Below are positions 1 through 9,801 of a DNA stretch of 64,000 nt, piece after piece. The stretch is taken from assembly GCF_000340215.1 (NCBI RefSeq), contig NW_006921532.1, positions 11,199,501-11,263,500 of the forward strand, given 5' to 3'. The stretch comes from Pseudocercospora fijiensis CIRAD86 (Eukaryota; Ascomycota; Dothideomycetes; Mycosphaerellales; Mycosphaerellaceae). Position 1 is the stretch's first letter, and each line of letters opens with the position of its first letter. Position numbers and translations under genes: made by a program. Below the pieces are notes generated by a model that did not search any database, was not told the DNA's origin, and saw only the letters and a program-made list of their open reading frames with translations.

Positions 1-1760
1 GTTTAAAGTGTAGAATACTAAATTACTAACTTCTAAATAGAGATAGGTCGATTAGTAGAGGTCGATTAACGGTTCGACTAATAGTTCGATTAATAGTTAA
101 ATTAATAGTTCGATTGAGAGTTTAATCAATAGCTTAATTAATAGTTTAATTAATAGTTTAATTAATAGTTTAATTAATAGTTTAATTAATAGTTTAATTG
201 ATAGTTTAATTAATAGTTCGATTAATAGTTTGATTAATAGTTTAATTAATAGTTTAATTAGAAATTTAAATAGAAGTTCGATTACTAGTAATAGTTTGAT
301 TTAAAACGTATTTAGTAGTTTAATTAATAGTCTAATTAATAGTTTAACTACCCGTTTGATTAGTAGTTTGATTAGTAGTTTAATTAATAGTTTAATTAGT
401 AGTTCGATTAGTAGTTTTAGTTTAACGGAAATTTTAATTAGTATTTTAGTAGTAGCTAGTACCCCGATAAATTATATAGTTTAAAGTATATAAATAATAA
501 TACTAAACTACTAGCTTCTAAATAGAGATAGGTCGATTAGTATATTAATTAGTAGGTCGATTAATCGTTCGATTAATAGTTCGATTAATAGTTCGATTAG
601 TAGTTTAATTAGTAGTTTAATTAGTAGTTCGATTAGTAGTTTAATTAGTAGTTTAATTAGTAGTTTAATTAGTAGTTTAATTAGTAGTTTAATTAGTAGT
701 TTAATTAGTAGTTTAATTAGTAGTTTAATTAGTAGTTTAATTAGTAGTTTAATTAGTAGTTTAATTAGTAGTTTAATTAGTAGTTTAATTAGTAGTTTAA
801 TTAGTAGTTTTATTAGTAGTAGAATTAGTAGTTTTACTAGTAGTTTTATTAGTAGGTTAATTAGTAGTTTAATTAGTAGTTTAATTAGCAAGTTAATTAG
901 CAGTTTAATTAAATATCTAATTAATAGTTTAATTAGGAGTTCGATTACTAGTTTTAGTCTAACGGAAGTTTTAACTAGTATTTTATTAGTAGCTAGTCCC
1001 CCGATAAATTATATAATTTAAAGTATATAGTACTAAGTTACTAGCTTCTAAATAGAGATAGGTCGATTAGTAGGACGATTAGCAGGTCGGTTAGTAGGTC
1101 GATTAGTAGGACGATTAGTAGATCGATTAGTAGTTCGATTAGTAGTTTAGCGAGTAGTCCGATTAGCATTTTAATTACTAGTAACGGTTTAATTTAAAAT
1201 TTCGTTAGTAGTTTAATTAGTAGTTTAACTAGTAGCTTAACTAGTGGTTTAATTAGTCGTTTTATTAGTAATTTTATAAATAGCTTAATTAACTATTTAA
1301 CTAATAGTTTAATTAGCAGTTCGATTACTAGTTTCTGTTTAACGAAAATTTTAATTAGTATTTTATTAGTAGTTTCTTTAATAGTTTTATTAGTAGTTTT
1401 ATTAATAGTTTTATTAGTAGTTTTGTTAATAGTTTTGTTTCTAGTTTAGTTAGTAGTCTTAGTACTTTAATTAGTAGTCCTATTCGTAGGTTAGCTCGTA
1501 GTCTTAGTAGTTTTACTAGTAGTTTTATTAGTAGTTTTGTTATTAGTTTTATTAGTAGTTTTATTAATAGTCCTATTAGTAGTTTTACTAACAGTTTTAC
1601 TATTAGTGCTATTTGAGTTATTAGTTTTATTTTTAGTTTTATTTTTAGTTCTATTATTAGGTTTACCAACAGTTTAGCCAACAGTTTATCCAATAGTCTA
1701 TCTAACAGCAAAAGTTTACCTAATAGTTTAACTAATAGGTTTGTTAATAGTTTTCTTAAT
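1..1760. repeat. AT-rich 12-bp minisatellite in higher-order repeats
   Basis: The tract is built from a 12-bp unit close to AGTAGTTTAATT and variants (AATAGTTTAATT, AGTAGTTCGATT). Because 12 is a multiple of three, the minus strand stays open for 126 codons (511-891) and 118 codons (1355-1711), reading as LLIK repeats; I regard these as by-products of the repeat, not genes. A higher order is visible. The block containing CTTCTAAATAGAGATAGGTC starts at 30, 515 and 1045. A second landmark, TAACGGAAATTTTAATTAGT and close variants, lies near 423, 960 and 1340. So about 2.7 copies of a unit of roughly 485-530 bp are present, each carrying its own 12-bp array. The third copy degenerates into an ATTAGTAGTTTT-type array after 1370. 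Confidence 0.85.
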
Positions 1761-2418
1761 ACCTAGCCCTACTAGTAGTTGCCTACTAGTAGCCCTACTA
1801 ATAGTCTAATAGTCTAAAGTTACTAGTAGCTCTACTAATAGCTTTATTAAAATCAATAGTACTATTAGTAGTCTTACTAACATTTTCGCTATAGGGACCT
1901 TTATACTAGTCGATAGGCTTCGTATTTAGTAGGATATAGCTATATCTAGGTCTTTAGTATACGGTAAGCTCCTACTGAATTTTTGTTAGCGCATTACGCT
2001 TATATCCGGGGTTCGTTAAGCGCTTTCGATTTGCGTTCTACGCTAAAATCCGGGGCAAGTCAAATTTCCCTCTAATATTTGTTTCGACTGACGTTCTACG
2101 CTGAAATCCGGGGTAAGTCAAATTTCCCTTCAATCTTTGATTGCACATTACTTCTGCGAAATTTCTCAGCCAATCATTTCGGTCTTGGCGGACAACTTGG
2201 ATTTTCGCGGGCGGTGGCCGCGGTGTCTAGATTGGCAGCTGCGCTGCCAATGATGAGGATGATTGCTCATCGGCGATTATCGTGATTAGTAGAGCTTCTG
2301 ATCCCTGCTTCCATGGTTCCCGAGCGCCGAGGCGAATGATATGCTCGCAGTTTTGCCGGCACAACACCTTCGATTTCTGCGTGCTCCGGAATAGTTTATA
2401 CAATCCCACAACGACGAT
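1761..2418. other. Spacer with a 58-bp tandem repeat
   Basis: No gene is seen. Two copies of a unit beginning GTTCTACGCT and containing ATCCGGGG and AAGTCAAATTTCCCT start near 2035 and 2093 (period 58 bp). A weaker partial copy with TTACGCTTATATCCGGGG lies near 1994. Base composition shifts from AT-rich to normal host DNA at about 2150. The part next to 2419 should hold the promoter of the hotdog gene. Confidence 0.6.
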
Positions 2419-3456
2419 ATGAATGCCCCTCGGCCTCTTCTCCTCCATGGTCTGCGACCAACTCCGCGATTGAGATATCGAAGCCTGCGTCAATTCGGGT
2501 CCACCGCTGCTCAATCCAACGCCCGAGTTACAGTTTCCAAAACATCTCCCGATGCCACACCACGAAGTAGAACACGATACTTGTGGTTGTCTGCGCCGCT
2601 CCTACTAGGCCTAATAGCAGGTGGTGCATTGGCAAACTTCTTCTCTCCAGCGTCGCATATGCCACAAGCTGGTACTGACCCAGACAATGTGCTCATGGCA
2701 GATCTGAACCAGCGCATAGAAGAGGAGTTTCTAGTAAAAGTGCTGCGTGGAAAATGCTTGGCAGTGCCCAAAATGCTTCGAGGTGAAGAAGGGGGATGGG
2801 TTGAGATCATGCCTGCTGTGAGCGCTGGTCCCGAAAGGAGCGAGATGCTGCCATTTCACGACAGGTTGACAGACGCATTGCAAGGCGCGAAAGGCTTGGG
2901 AGTTGAAAGACAATTCTGGGATCGGGGAGATAAGAAGCTTGTGGCAGTCGTATGGCTTGGAGGTGCGCTTAGCGGTTGGCCAGGAGTTACGCATGGAGGT
3001 TTGCTGGCTACTCTTATGACCGAAAAGATCGCGCTTGCTGCAAGCCTGGAAAGACACGGGGTGGACAAGAACTTCAACGCTGCTGTTAGACCGCAGAGGT
3101 TGCCAGGTGCGGGCAATCATGCTACGGTTCCAGCGCCCACAGTAGTGCCTCAAGAACCGGCACAGTTGAGTGTTGACTATGTAAAGCCCACTTATGCAGA
3201 CAATTTCCATGTTGTAAGAGTGCAGCCGGCTTGGGCTACGGAAGACAATGTGCGATTCGGAATTGCAGATCATGAGTACTTTGCTACGCTGGAGACGATG
3301 GATGGCAAGGTCTGCGTCAAAGCAACGGCCAAGTTTGGTCCTAGGAGCGAACTGGAGCGCGTGGAGGAGAAGGTCAAGGAGACAGTCGGGTGGAGCTACA
3401 AGGACTTCAAGAACTGGATGTGGCCGAGTAGGCAAGAGCAAAGCCAGATTGGGTGA
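2419..3456 (+). CDS. Mitochondrial hotdog-fold thioesterase-like protein (UPF0644/FMP10 type)
   Basis: 345-residue intronless protein. The N-terminus (about residues 1-40) is rich in Arg, Ser and Leu and almost free of acidic residues, as in a mitochondrial presequence. One hydrophobic segment (about 54-75, YLWLSAPLLLGLIAGG) follows, suggesting an inner-membrane anchor. The C-terminal 240 residues resemble the fungal hotdog-fold proteins related to yeast Fmp10 and S. pombe UPF0644; the fold-typical helix is visible as GWPGVTHGGLLATLMTE with the HGG motif. Acyl-CoA thioester hydrolysis is the expected chemistry of the fold, but no member-specific substrate can be inferred. The ATG at 2419 is chosen because it opens the presequence. 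It lies upstream of, and on the same strand as, the next gene. Confidence 0.75.
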   Translation: MNAPRPLLLHGLRPTPRLRYRSLRQFGSTAAQSNARVTVSKTSPDATPRSRTRYLWLSAPLLLGLIAGGALANFFSPASHMPQAGTDPDNVLMADLNQRIEEEFLVKVLRGKCLAVPKMLRGEEGGWVEIMPAVSAGPERSEMLPFHDRLTDALQGAKGLGVERQFWDRGDKKLVAVVWLGGALSGWPGVTHGGLLATLMTEKIALAASLERHGVDKNFNAAVRPQRLPGAGNHATVPAPTVVPQEPAQLSVDYVKPTYADNFHVVRVQPAWATEDNVRFGIADHEYFATLETMDGKVCVKATAKFGPRSELERVEEKVKETVGWSYKDFKNWMWPSRQEQSQIG

Positions 3457-3609
3457 AGGGTGTGATATTGGAGAACAAAAGGAAATCAACGCCAATTCCA
3501 TCCACGCTGGAGTTCCTGATCCCGTGAAAGCCCTACATCCACCGGCAACTGGCAGCAGCGAGCTTTCGCTGATTAGTGGGTGATGCATAGAGGCAGGAGG
3601 AAAATTGTT

Positions 3610-3613
<4 letters not shown>

Positions 3614-3643
<30 letters not shown>
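3614..3643 (+). repeat. (CAG)10 microsatellite
   Basis: Ten uninterrupted CAG triplets preceded by CAA, 157 bp after the stop of the hotdog gene and before the next start, so probably in a UTR or spacer. It is not inside a supported coding frame. Confidence 0.95.
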
Positions 3644-3646
<3 letters not shown>

Positions 3647-3886
3647 TGTGGGCGGCGCCAACAAGAAGTGGACCACGACTCGAGTAATATGAATTGCTGG
3701 CTGAGGTGCTGCTGAGCCCCCAACGGTTGCGCATGAAATCTACGCACATGCCGCTTGGCTGGAGTGTCAATGTTTGTTTACACAATCAGAGCATCACCAA
3801 CCACGACCGCCGCTCTCGAGATTCTTTGCACAAGGAGTGATCGCGCGCTGTCACGCTCGAACAATACAAACATAAGATCCCCTAAA

Positions 3887-4968
3887 ATGGTTGTCCGGAA
3901 GAACAACTCAACTATTCCCCGGGCAGGCATGCCGCCAGCAGATGCAGCATCATTTCGCCGCTACCGAGCAACTAATGAGCGCACCACAGCCATGGAACGC
4001 TGTCAAATTTGGAACTGCACATGGGATGAGGGGGATAAGGTACGCCTGAGATTCTACGGGCTAGTTCGTATAGAATATTCTGACCTTGTCCAGGTGCGAG
4101 ATTCCGTGCGCCACAAGCTTCTTCGACCATCGGGCCAGTTCGCTTCAAAGAAAATGCTATTCAAAGACCTCACCGTCAGCGAAGGCGAAGAGCTCGTGTA
4201 CTGGATGTTCTCGTCCAACAAGGACAGCGGCCTAGTCGAGTGGGCAGATCTAGTTGCCGAAGTAATGGCAGAGTTCCCCGAATATTCTGCCCCAGATCCA
4301 ATGCCAATGGAACCAGAAATGGACAACAAGTGGTACGAGTACCATCCAAATTGATATACCAGCACCCACCACTAACCCATCCATGCAGGTTCGGCTATCA
4401 AATGCCAGACGACTACGACCCAGAACCCAAACGCATCGCCCGCGTCCCTTACGACATCCGCCTCAAAGCCACCCGCGACCTCTTCGTCTTGGAATCACAA
4501 TACATGAAAAACACCCCATCCCTCCGCGACGAAACAACCTGGGTCCGTAAACGTCACAACGCCTCCTTACTTCCAGGTCCCCACCACAGAGCACGCACCA
4601 AAAACGCCCCCGTCCAGAAAATCCATCGAATGACACGCCGCCTCATCGTCCGCAACTGTCAAAATCCCGAGAAGTTCTTCACCGAACGCCTCACCTCCCT
4701 CGTGGCAGACGACACCAACCTGAAAGATCTAAGTTCCATCGAAGTGACGCGTCTCGGTGCTGAGATCGTAGCTAGGAAGTGGACGGATCCTGTCGATGAG
4801 TTTTGGATTTCTTATAAGCGGAGAAGTGATGGGAAGCAGGTGGCGATTGGTAGGGATCGTGATTTGGAGAATTCGCTCATCGATACTGAGGGGGAGAAGG
4901 GTGCGGTTTGGGAGGTTGAGGTTGTGAGTGGATCGGACGTTCCTGAGGAGGTGATGGAGAGGAGTTAG
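3887..4968 (+). CDS. Unknown protein, two exons
   Basis: I do not recognise the family. Exon 1 starts at ATG 3887 (MVVRKNNS) and runs to 4338; exon 2 runs from 4389 to 4968. The 50-bp intron 4339-4388 begins GTACCA, has a CTAAC branch site and ends ATGCAG. It is required because exon 1 meets a stop at 4354 while the downstream frame is open and continues in a sensible way (..NKWYE / FGYQMPDDYDPEPKR). A donor six bases earlier (4333, GTACGA) would also keep the frame. The product is about 343 residues, rich in charged residues, with no membrane segment or signal peptide. An in-frame upstream extension to 3755 exists, but 3887 gives the simpler N-terminus. The gene converges on SPT5. Confidence 0.65.
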
Positions 4969-5431
4969 TGGTGGTTGAAATTGAATCGAAGGGAAGAGAA
5001 CGAGAAGGAGAGGGTTTTGATGTAGGTCGTGGAGGCCAGAAATGCTGGATATGCTGCAGAGGACTTTTCTGCGGTGATAGCTTGCGTAGTGCAGGTGAAT
5101 AGGCTTGTCGCTCTTGGAGGCTGTGGGGGGCTTCTCTGGGCGAGCTGGTGTAACACTCGTTCTCAAATTTCATATGTAATTCAATTCTAACTCGCTACGA
5201 AAGAAGTAGCAGCAAGTCTGTGTCACAGTGAGGACAGCAGTAGTAGACAGCGGCAATCTGCCTCGTTGATTTGTCTATCTGGGCGCAAGCGCTCGTTATG
5301 CATAATAAAATGGAGATACTGATACAATTGCATAACACCCAACCTTCGCTATGCTACAACAAGAAGCATTTTAACTTCGCAAAAACGGCCCCTCCAAGAG
5401 GCGTTCGCGATACAGATCATCGGTACGGACT
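4969..5431. other. Convergent 3' intergenic spacer
   Basis: Between the stops of two convergent genes. The open frames here have no ATG-led coding character. An AATAAA-like TAATAAAATGG near 5304 could serve polyadenylation of either gene. Nothing else is seen. Confidence 0.5.
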
Positions 5432-8400
5432 CTACTCGTAACGTGGTCCGTCATCAGCCGAGGGTGCAGGCGTCTCCGCAGAATATGGTGCAGGTGTTTC
5501 CGGGAAGCCACCAGGTGTAGCGCAATTCGCAGGTGTCTGATATTGACCGCCTCTGAATGCGCCTGGAGTAGGCTGGTCCGTGTAGGTTGCACCTGGTGTT
5601 GGAGCAGAATAGTCAGCTCCTGGGGTGGGAGCTTCAAGGCCGCCATATGCAGGTGTCTTGCTGCCGCTATTGGCAATGTATGCTGGAGTTCTGCCACCGC
5701 CAGCATTGGGGTTCCAGGTCGACGCCTGCAGATTGTTGTCAGTGACTGTGTTCGTCTGCAGAATCGAATGAGAACTTACAGCACCACCTCCACCACCCCA
5801 AGCGGATCCACCGCCGTATGAGGTCGCACCGCCGTAGCTAGTTTGACCACCATACGAAGTCATGCCTCCTCCACCGTAGGCAGTCTGACCACCAGATCCT
5901 TGCCAAGCTGGCGTTCGTCCTACTGGAGTTCGGCCTCCATCTCCCATGGCGTAAGCTGGTGTCCGACCTCCAGTGGCCATTGGTGGAACGCCGTACGTCG
6001 GAACTCTTCCAGGCGGCATGCCCGATGGCGGAGGACGACCAGGTGGACCAGCACCGCGTCCCGTGCCAAATGTGCTGGCATCTTCGCAAATCTTCTCGCC
6101 AGTCGTGGGATGGATCACGGCCAGCTTCTCCTTTGGAAAGTTGAGCTTCTTAGTCTTGCCATGAATCTCGACGAGGGCGCCGTGGGCATCTGTCTCTTTC
6201 ACAATACCCTTGTGAGCCTTGTAGTTGCCGACTTTGATTCGAACAGTCTGGCCAATGAGCCTGTCGCGACCTTTCTGCATTGGTGGGGGCATTCCTGCAC
6301 CTCCCGCGCCTCCTGGTCCTTTGAGTGCTGTGTTCATCTTCGTAAGATCGACACCTCCTCCCATGCGGCCACCTTTGGCAGCCATGACCAGGACGTTGTT
6401 GGTACGTGCAACGAACACACCGGCATTGTCTCTCAGCTCCCTAGACTGAGCAAAGACATATCCTCGGTGCACGTGCAACACCTTGCCCTCTCTACCTTCA
6501 CCGCCATACTCCTTGATCTTGTCTTCGTTCTTGATCTCGTTGCCTTGTTGATCGACTGCAGGTGCACCTTCTCTGCGCTTCTCGATCTTGTTCGATATGC
6601 TGGAAGGCAACGCGTTGCGAATTGCACCCAATTGATCCAAAATACGCAGACTTTCTCGATCCACCTTGACAACGCAGCCCACGGTAGATGCGTCTAGCTG
6701 CACCAGATCGAAGAGATCGTACTGGCTCGTGCCGACAGTACCACCACTATCCGTGGCTTCGCGCAAGTCCTTTGCAAAGACGCTGATCTCTTGTTGATTG
6801 CTGTCGGTGAGAATGGTGACGCGATCGTCCTTGATTCGGACTACCATGCCGACTTCTTCCTGGTATTTGCTGCCTCCTATGACCTTGACATGGTCACCCT
6901 CTTTGAAGTTCTTGCGCAGATCTCGAATAGGTGCTTCGACAACCTGGCCTGCCAACGATCCGCTGTCTACCTTGATCTTGATCACGTCATTGTAGACTTC
7001 GCTGGCACGACCAGTCACGCCCTTCTGCTCACCACGGAAGATCTCCACCTTGTCACCAGGCAAGTAATCTGCACCAGCACTTGCCTTCAATGTCTGAGCG
7101 AGCGCAGCCAGGTCGAGATTCTCCGTACCATCCTCGGTGCTGGCAGCGAATTTGGTAACCTCTTCAAGTGTTGGGTTTACGTTCTCGGTCTGCAAGTGGG
7201 CAATACGGAAGGTATCAACGAGAAAACCGTTCACGTATTCCTTGCCCTGGTAGGTCCATATGTTGGTTATAATACCACCCGGACGACTAAGATACCTGCT
7301 GTGCTTCTTCTTGGCATCATTTTCGCTGAAGAGTCGCGCAGGTGGTCGTTGCTTGAATTGCGGGGGGACTCGCTTGCGCTTCATACCGCCCTGACCGTCA
7401 GGCTCCAGTGCGCCGGCTGCCATGGCATTTGCATCTTCTGTGAGGCCATAGTCCAGACGAGGAATAAGCTTGAGCTGTACTTCTGTGCCGTTTGCCTCTA
7501 CTTCTTCAATCATCGCGAGATCGCCAGAGTAGAGTCCACGTTTGGGTCGGCAGTACATGCCAGGCTGAAGTTCTTTACTCTTCTTCACCTTGAGCAAGTC
7601 TGGCATCTCTTCGACCGGAATCATGAAAGGCTTGGTACCCATGAAAACATTAGTGATACCATCGAGTGCAGCCGTGACATGATCCGCGAGTCGTGCTTCA
7701 ACGTAGATTCTACCAGCCATGGCGACAGTGCCCGAGCGCTCAAAGGCAGAGAAGATCTGACAAGGCTCGCGCGATCTCTGTCGCTCGACTATCCGGTTTT
7801 GAATGGCGAATATGATCTCGCGCTCCTTGCCTGGTCTGCATCGCATAGCGAAGATGCGGGGATCGTCCGCAGAAGGCATAAGCAAGCGTTGAGGGATGAC
7901 GCCCGATGCAGAGCCAGTGGCACGTTGTTGCCTGCCATATCGCTCCTTCAGCCGGGCGGCGGTCTCCTCGACGTCCATAGCTTCCTCCTGCTCTCGCCTT
8001 CTGTCGAGCTCTCTGTGTGCGCGGTCGTCCTTGTCCGCCCCCGGTGGCAATTCCTGAAGGTCATCCGGGTGCATCTCTTCCCCAGGAAGATCATCTTCCT
8101 CCTCCGGCTCTTCCTCATCGTCCTCGTCGACTTCGGCTTCGACGTCAATGAACTGATTTCGCCTCTGCCTTCGTCGCTTCGCTGGTCGACCAATGTCATC
8201 ATCCTCGTCTTCATCATCTTCTTCTTCGTCTTCCTCGTCCTCTTCGTCGTCATGTGCGTCTTGGCCCTCGTCGTCGCCATTAACCTCGTCTCCTTCCTCC
8301 TTCATCTCATCTTCATACTTTCCAGGCGCGCTTCGGGCTCGCGACCGGCCTCGCGCGGGCTCTTCGTCATCGTCTCCAACTGCAGGCTTTGAGTCGTCTT

Positions 8401-8482
8401 CATTGTCACTGTCGTCCTGAGGCGCTGGGTTGAAATCGTCTTCCTCCTCATCGGGGAAGTCCTGGTTCAGGATGCTGCTCAT
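5432..8482 (-). CDS. SPT5: Transcription elongation factor Spt5
   Basis: Spt5 pairs with Spt4 (DSIF) to clamp RNA polymerase II and support elongation and capping. The frame is 1016 codons long. It has a strongly acidic N-terminus (residues about 8-160, with Asp/Glu runs and a basic PAKRRRQRR patch), an NGN domain (about 205-300, from IFAMRCRPGKEREIIF), and a series of KOW modules (for example EKELQPGMYCRPKRGLYSGD at about 305, and GDKVEIFRGEQKGVTGRA). The C-terminal repeat region is rich in GGRTPAY and PTPGA units, the usual target of Bur1/Cdk9. There is probably one intron that keeps the frame open: 5726-5779 (54 bp, GTAAGTTC...CTGAC...CTGCAG). Removing its 18 codons gives 998 residues and joins GGGGGA to ASTWNPN. 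Divergent from the gene at 9058. Confidence 0.93.
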   Translation of the reverse strand: MSSILNQDFPDEEEDDFNPAPQDDSDNEDDSKPAVGDDDEEPARGRSRARSAPGKYEDEMKEEGDEVNGDDEGQDAHDDEEDEEDEEEDDEDEDDDIGRPAKRRRQRRNQFIDVEAEVDEDDEEEPEEEDDLPGEEMHPDDLQELPPGADKDDRAHRELDRRREQEEAMDVEETAARLKERYGRQQRATGSASGVIPQRLLMPSADDPRIFAMRCRPGKEREIIFAIQNRIVERQRSREPCQIFSAFERSGTVAMAGRIYVEARLADHVTAALDGITNVFMGTKPFMIPVEEMPDLLKVKKSKELQPGMYCRPKRGLYSGDLAMIEEVEANGTEVQLKLIPRLDYGLTEDANAMAAGALEPDGQGGMKRKRVPPQFKQRPPARLFSENDAKKKHSRYLSRPGGIITNIWTYQGKEYVNGFLVDTFRIAHLQTENVNPTLEEVTKFAASTEDGTENLDLAALAQTLKASAGADYLPGDKVEIFRGEQKGVTGRASEVYNDVIKIKVDSGSLAGQVVEAPIRDLRKNFKEGDHVKVIGGSKYQEEVGMVVRIKDDRVTILTDSNQQEISVFAKDLREATDSGGTVGTSQYDLFDLVQLDASTVGCVVKVDRESLRILDQLGAIRNALPSSISNKIEKRREGAPAVDQQGNEIKNEDKIKEYGGEGREGKVLHVHRGYVFAQSRELRDNAGVFVARTNNVLVMAAKGGRMGGGVDLTKMNTALKGPGGAGGAGMPPPMQKGRDRLIGQTVRIKVGNYKAHKGIVKETDAHGALVEIHGKTKKLNFPKEKLAVIHPTTGEKICEDASTFGTGRGAGPPGRPPPSGMPPGRVPTYGVPPMATGGRTPAYAMGDGGRTPVGRTPAWQGSGGQTAYGGGGMTSYGGQTSYGGATSYGGGSAWGGGGGAVSSHSILQTNTVTDNNLQASTWNPNAGGGRTPAYIANSGSKTPAYGGLEAPTPGADYSAPTPGATYTDQPTPGAFRGGQYQTPANCATPGGFPETPAPYSAETPAPSADDGPRYE
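5726..5779 (-). other. In-frame intron in SPT5
   Basis: 54 bp on the minus strand with a consensus donor GTAAGT, a branch site CTGAC 11 bases before the end and acceptor CTGCAG. It has no stop and is a multiple of three, so a simple ORF call includes it. The encoded VSSHSILQTNTVTDNNLQ interrupts an otherwise Gly/Pro/Thr-rich C-terminal repeat region. Confidence 0.8.
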
Positions 8483-9057
8483 TGTCGAGGATTGTGGAAT
8501 AATGGCGCACTCGGGGAAGCAACGGCAGTAGTAGATCTATGCGAGTCGAGCTCTGCCGCCGCCGAGTGTTGCGAAAGGGTGATGTTGATGTAAGGAGAAG
8601 AAAGGGAATTGATGGAAAGCGACATGTATCGAGAGTCTGAGGTCCCGTTCGCGTATTGTTGCTAGCGCCAAAGCCTAATTTGAATTGATTGGCTCCCACC
8701 AATGAGCCAATCAACTTGTGATTAGCACGGCACCTGCCACTGCAGTCTGCTCTGTACGGAGGCCCGCAACAAGCTGGAACGGCATTCTTGCTCTTACACC
8801 AACATCACCTTCTCTCACCTTGCATCGCTGATTCAATGCAGGCATACCTGGCAGACGCCACATGCATGCACTGGTTGATCAAGCGCTGCATCGCCACGCA
8901 TGTGACCGCAAATCGTTCAATATCTGGCAATGCGCAGCACAAAGCTACTCAGCCATGGTAAGGCGTGCGGTTCGCACAATGACTGCAAAACTCTCACTGC
9001 CCATATCTCATCAAGCGTTTCTTCGTGCCTAATCCTGAGCTCTCAATTCGCGTCAAA
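8483..9057. other. Divergent promoter region of SPT5 and the Cys-rich gene
   Basis: 575 bp between divergent start codons. It contains the CCAAT inverted repeat described at 8685-8714 and no convincing coding frame. Confidence 0.6.
8685..8714. promoter_or_regulatory. Inverted CCAAT-box pair
   Basis: Perfect 11-bp inverted arms, TTGATTGGCTC (8685-8695) and GAGCCAATCAA (8704-8714), with an 8-bp spacer. Each arm contains a CCAAT core, the binding site of the HAP/NF-Y complex. A third ATTGG/CCAAT-type core is formed by CACCAAT in the spacer. It lies about 200 bp upstream of SPT5 and 340 bp upstream of the gene at 9058. Confidence 0.5.
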
Positions 9058-9801
9058 ATGAAAGAAATGCAGAAGAACGATGCGGATAAACCAGACACAA
9101 ACGAGGTAGATGAGGAGTCCCCACCATCATACGAAGAAGCTGTGGAGTCTCCATACGCATTGCTGGTGCAGCCTGTCGAGGATTCCGAGACTCTCGAGCT
9201 TTTAATCAATGCCACGTCTTCCAGCATGCCCCAGTCCGGCACATTTTCCCGATGGAAGAGCATAGCCAGAACACCTACCCCGACAAAGCCGCTGCAACTG
9301 GTACCTCTTGATCCAAAGGCAATAAAATGCAGATGCGGAAAGCACAACGATACTACCCAGTCCTCCCCGGGTTTCCCGCAAGGCTGTGTTAGGTGCACAT
9401 GCAAATACTTGGTCTTTTCCGACGGAAGCTCGCACCACGAAGCAAGTCCCATCACATGCCCAAGACCACGATGCGGCCGTCAGATCCCGAGGATTTCTGG
9501 AATATGTTCTTGTGGCATTGTTGTCAATGCCGATCGCAGTGCGCAAATTGACGGGAAAGCCTTCAATGAGGAGAAGATCAGATGCCTCTGTAAAGCTGTT
9601 GTTGACACTACCCAGCGCTCCACAATCAAACACTGCGTAGAGAAGGGCTTAACGAAGTATGAGTATGAACTACCCAAAGGGAGCGCCAGATGTACTTGTG
9701 GGCGAACAGTACGACGGGATGGCAGCAGCATCCTGGAACATCCGAACAGCTGTTGTGGGATCAGACGGAATATCAGTAAGGAGAGCCAGAGCAAGAAGTA
9801 A
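9058..9801 (+). CDS. Cys-rich protein with an internal duplication and a PPxY motif; unknown family
   Basis: 247 residues from ATG 9058 (MKEMQKND); the frame extends upstream only to a GTG. Residues about 20-27 read PPSYEEAV, a PPxY motif of the kind bound by WW domains of Nedd4/Rsp5-type ligases. The rest consists of two related Cys-rich units. Unit 1 has KCRCGKHNDTTQ, then RCTCKYLVFSDGSS, then CPRPRCG. Unit 2 has RCLCKAVVDTTQ, then RCTCGRTVRRDGSS, then EHPNSCCG. The matching order (CxC, DTTQ, RCTC, DGSS, Cys pair) shows an ancient tandem duplication, and paired CxC motifs suggest metal binding (inference). No signal peptide or membrane segment. I cannot name the family. Confidence 0.7.
   Translation: MKEMQKNDADKPDTNEVDEESPPSYEEAVESPYALLVQPVEDSETLELLINATSSSMPQSGTFSRWKSIARTPTPTKPLQLVPLDPKAIKCRCGKHNDTTQSSPGFPQGCVRCTCKYLVFSDGSSHHEASPITCPRPRCGRQIPRISGICSCGIVVNADRSAQIDGKAFNEEKIRCLCKAVVDTTQRSTIKHCVEKGLTKYEYELPKGSARCTCGRTVRRDGSSILEHPNSCCGIRRNISKESQSKK

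Noticed and set aside
511..891. 126-codon LLIK-repeat ORF on the minus strand
   Set aside because: Made entirely by a 12-bp minisatellite; no unique sequence, no start context, and it repeats in lower quality elsewhere in the tract.
2731..3747. 338-codon minus-strand ORF with a run of Cys
   Set aside because: Antisense to the hotdog gene; the Cys run is the (CAG)10 repeat read in antisense.
6791..8392. 533-codon plus-strand ORF
   Set aside because: Shadow of SPT5; no domain, and SPT5 motifs are unequivocal on the other strand.
8193..8420. Poly-Ser ORF on the plus strand
   Set aside because: Antisense of the acidic Asp/Glu codon runs of SPT5.
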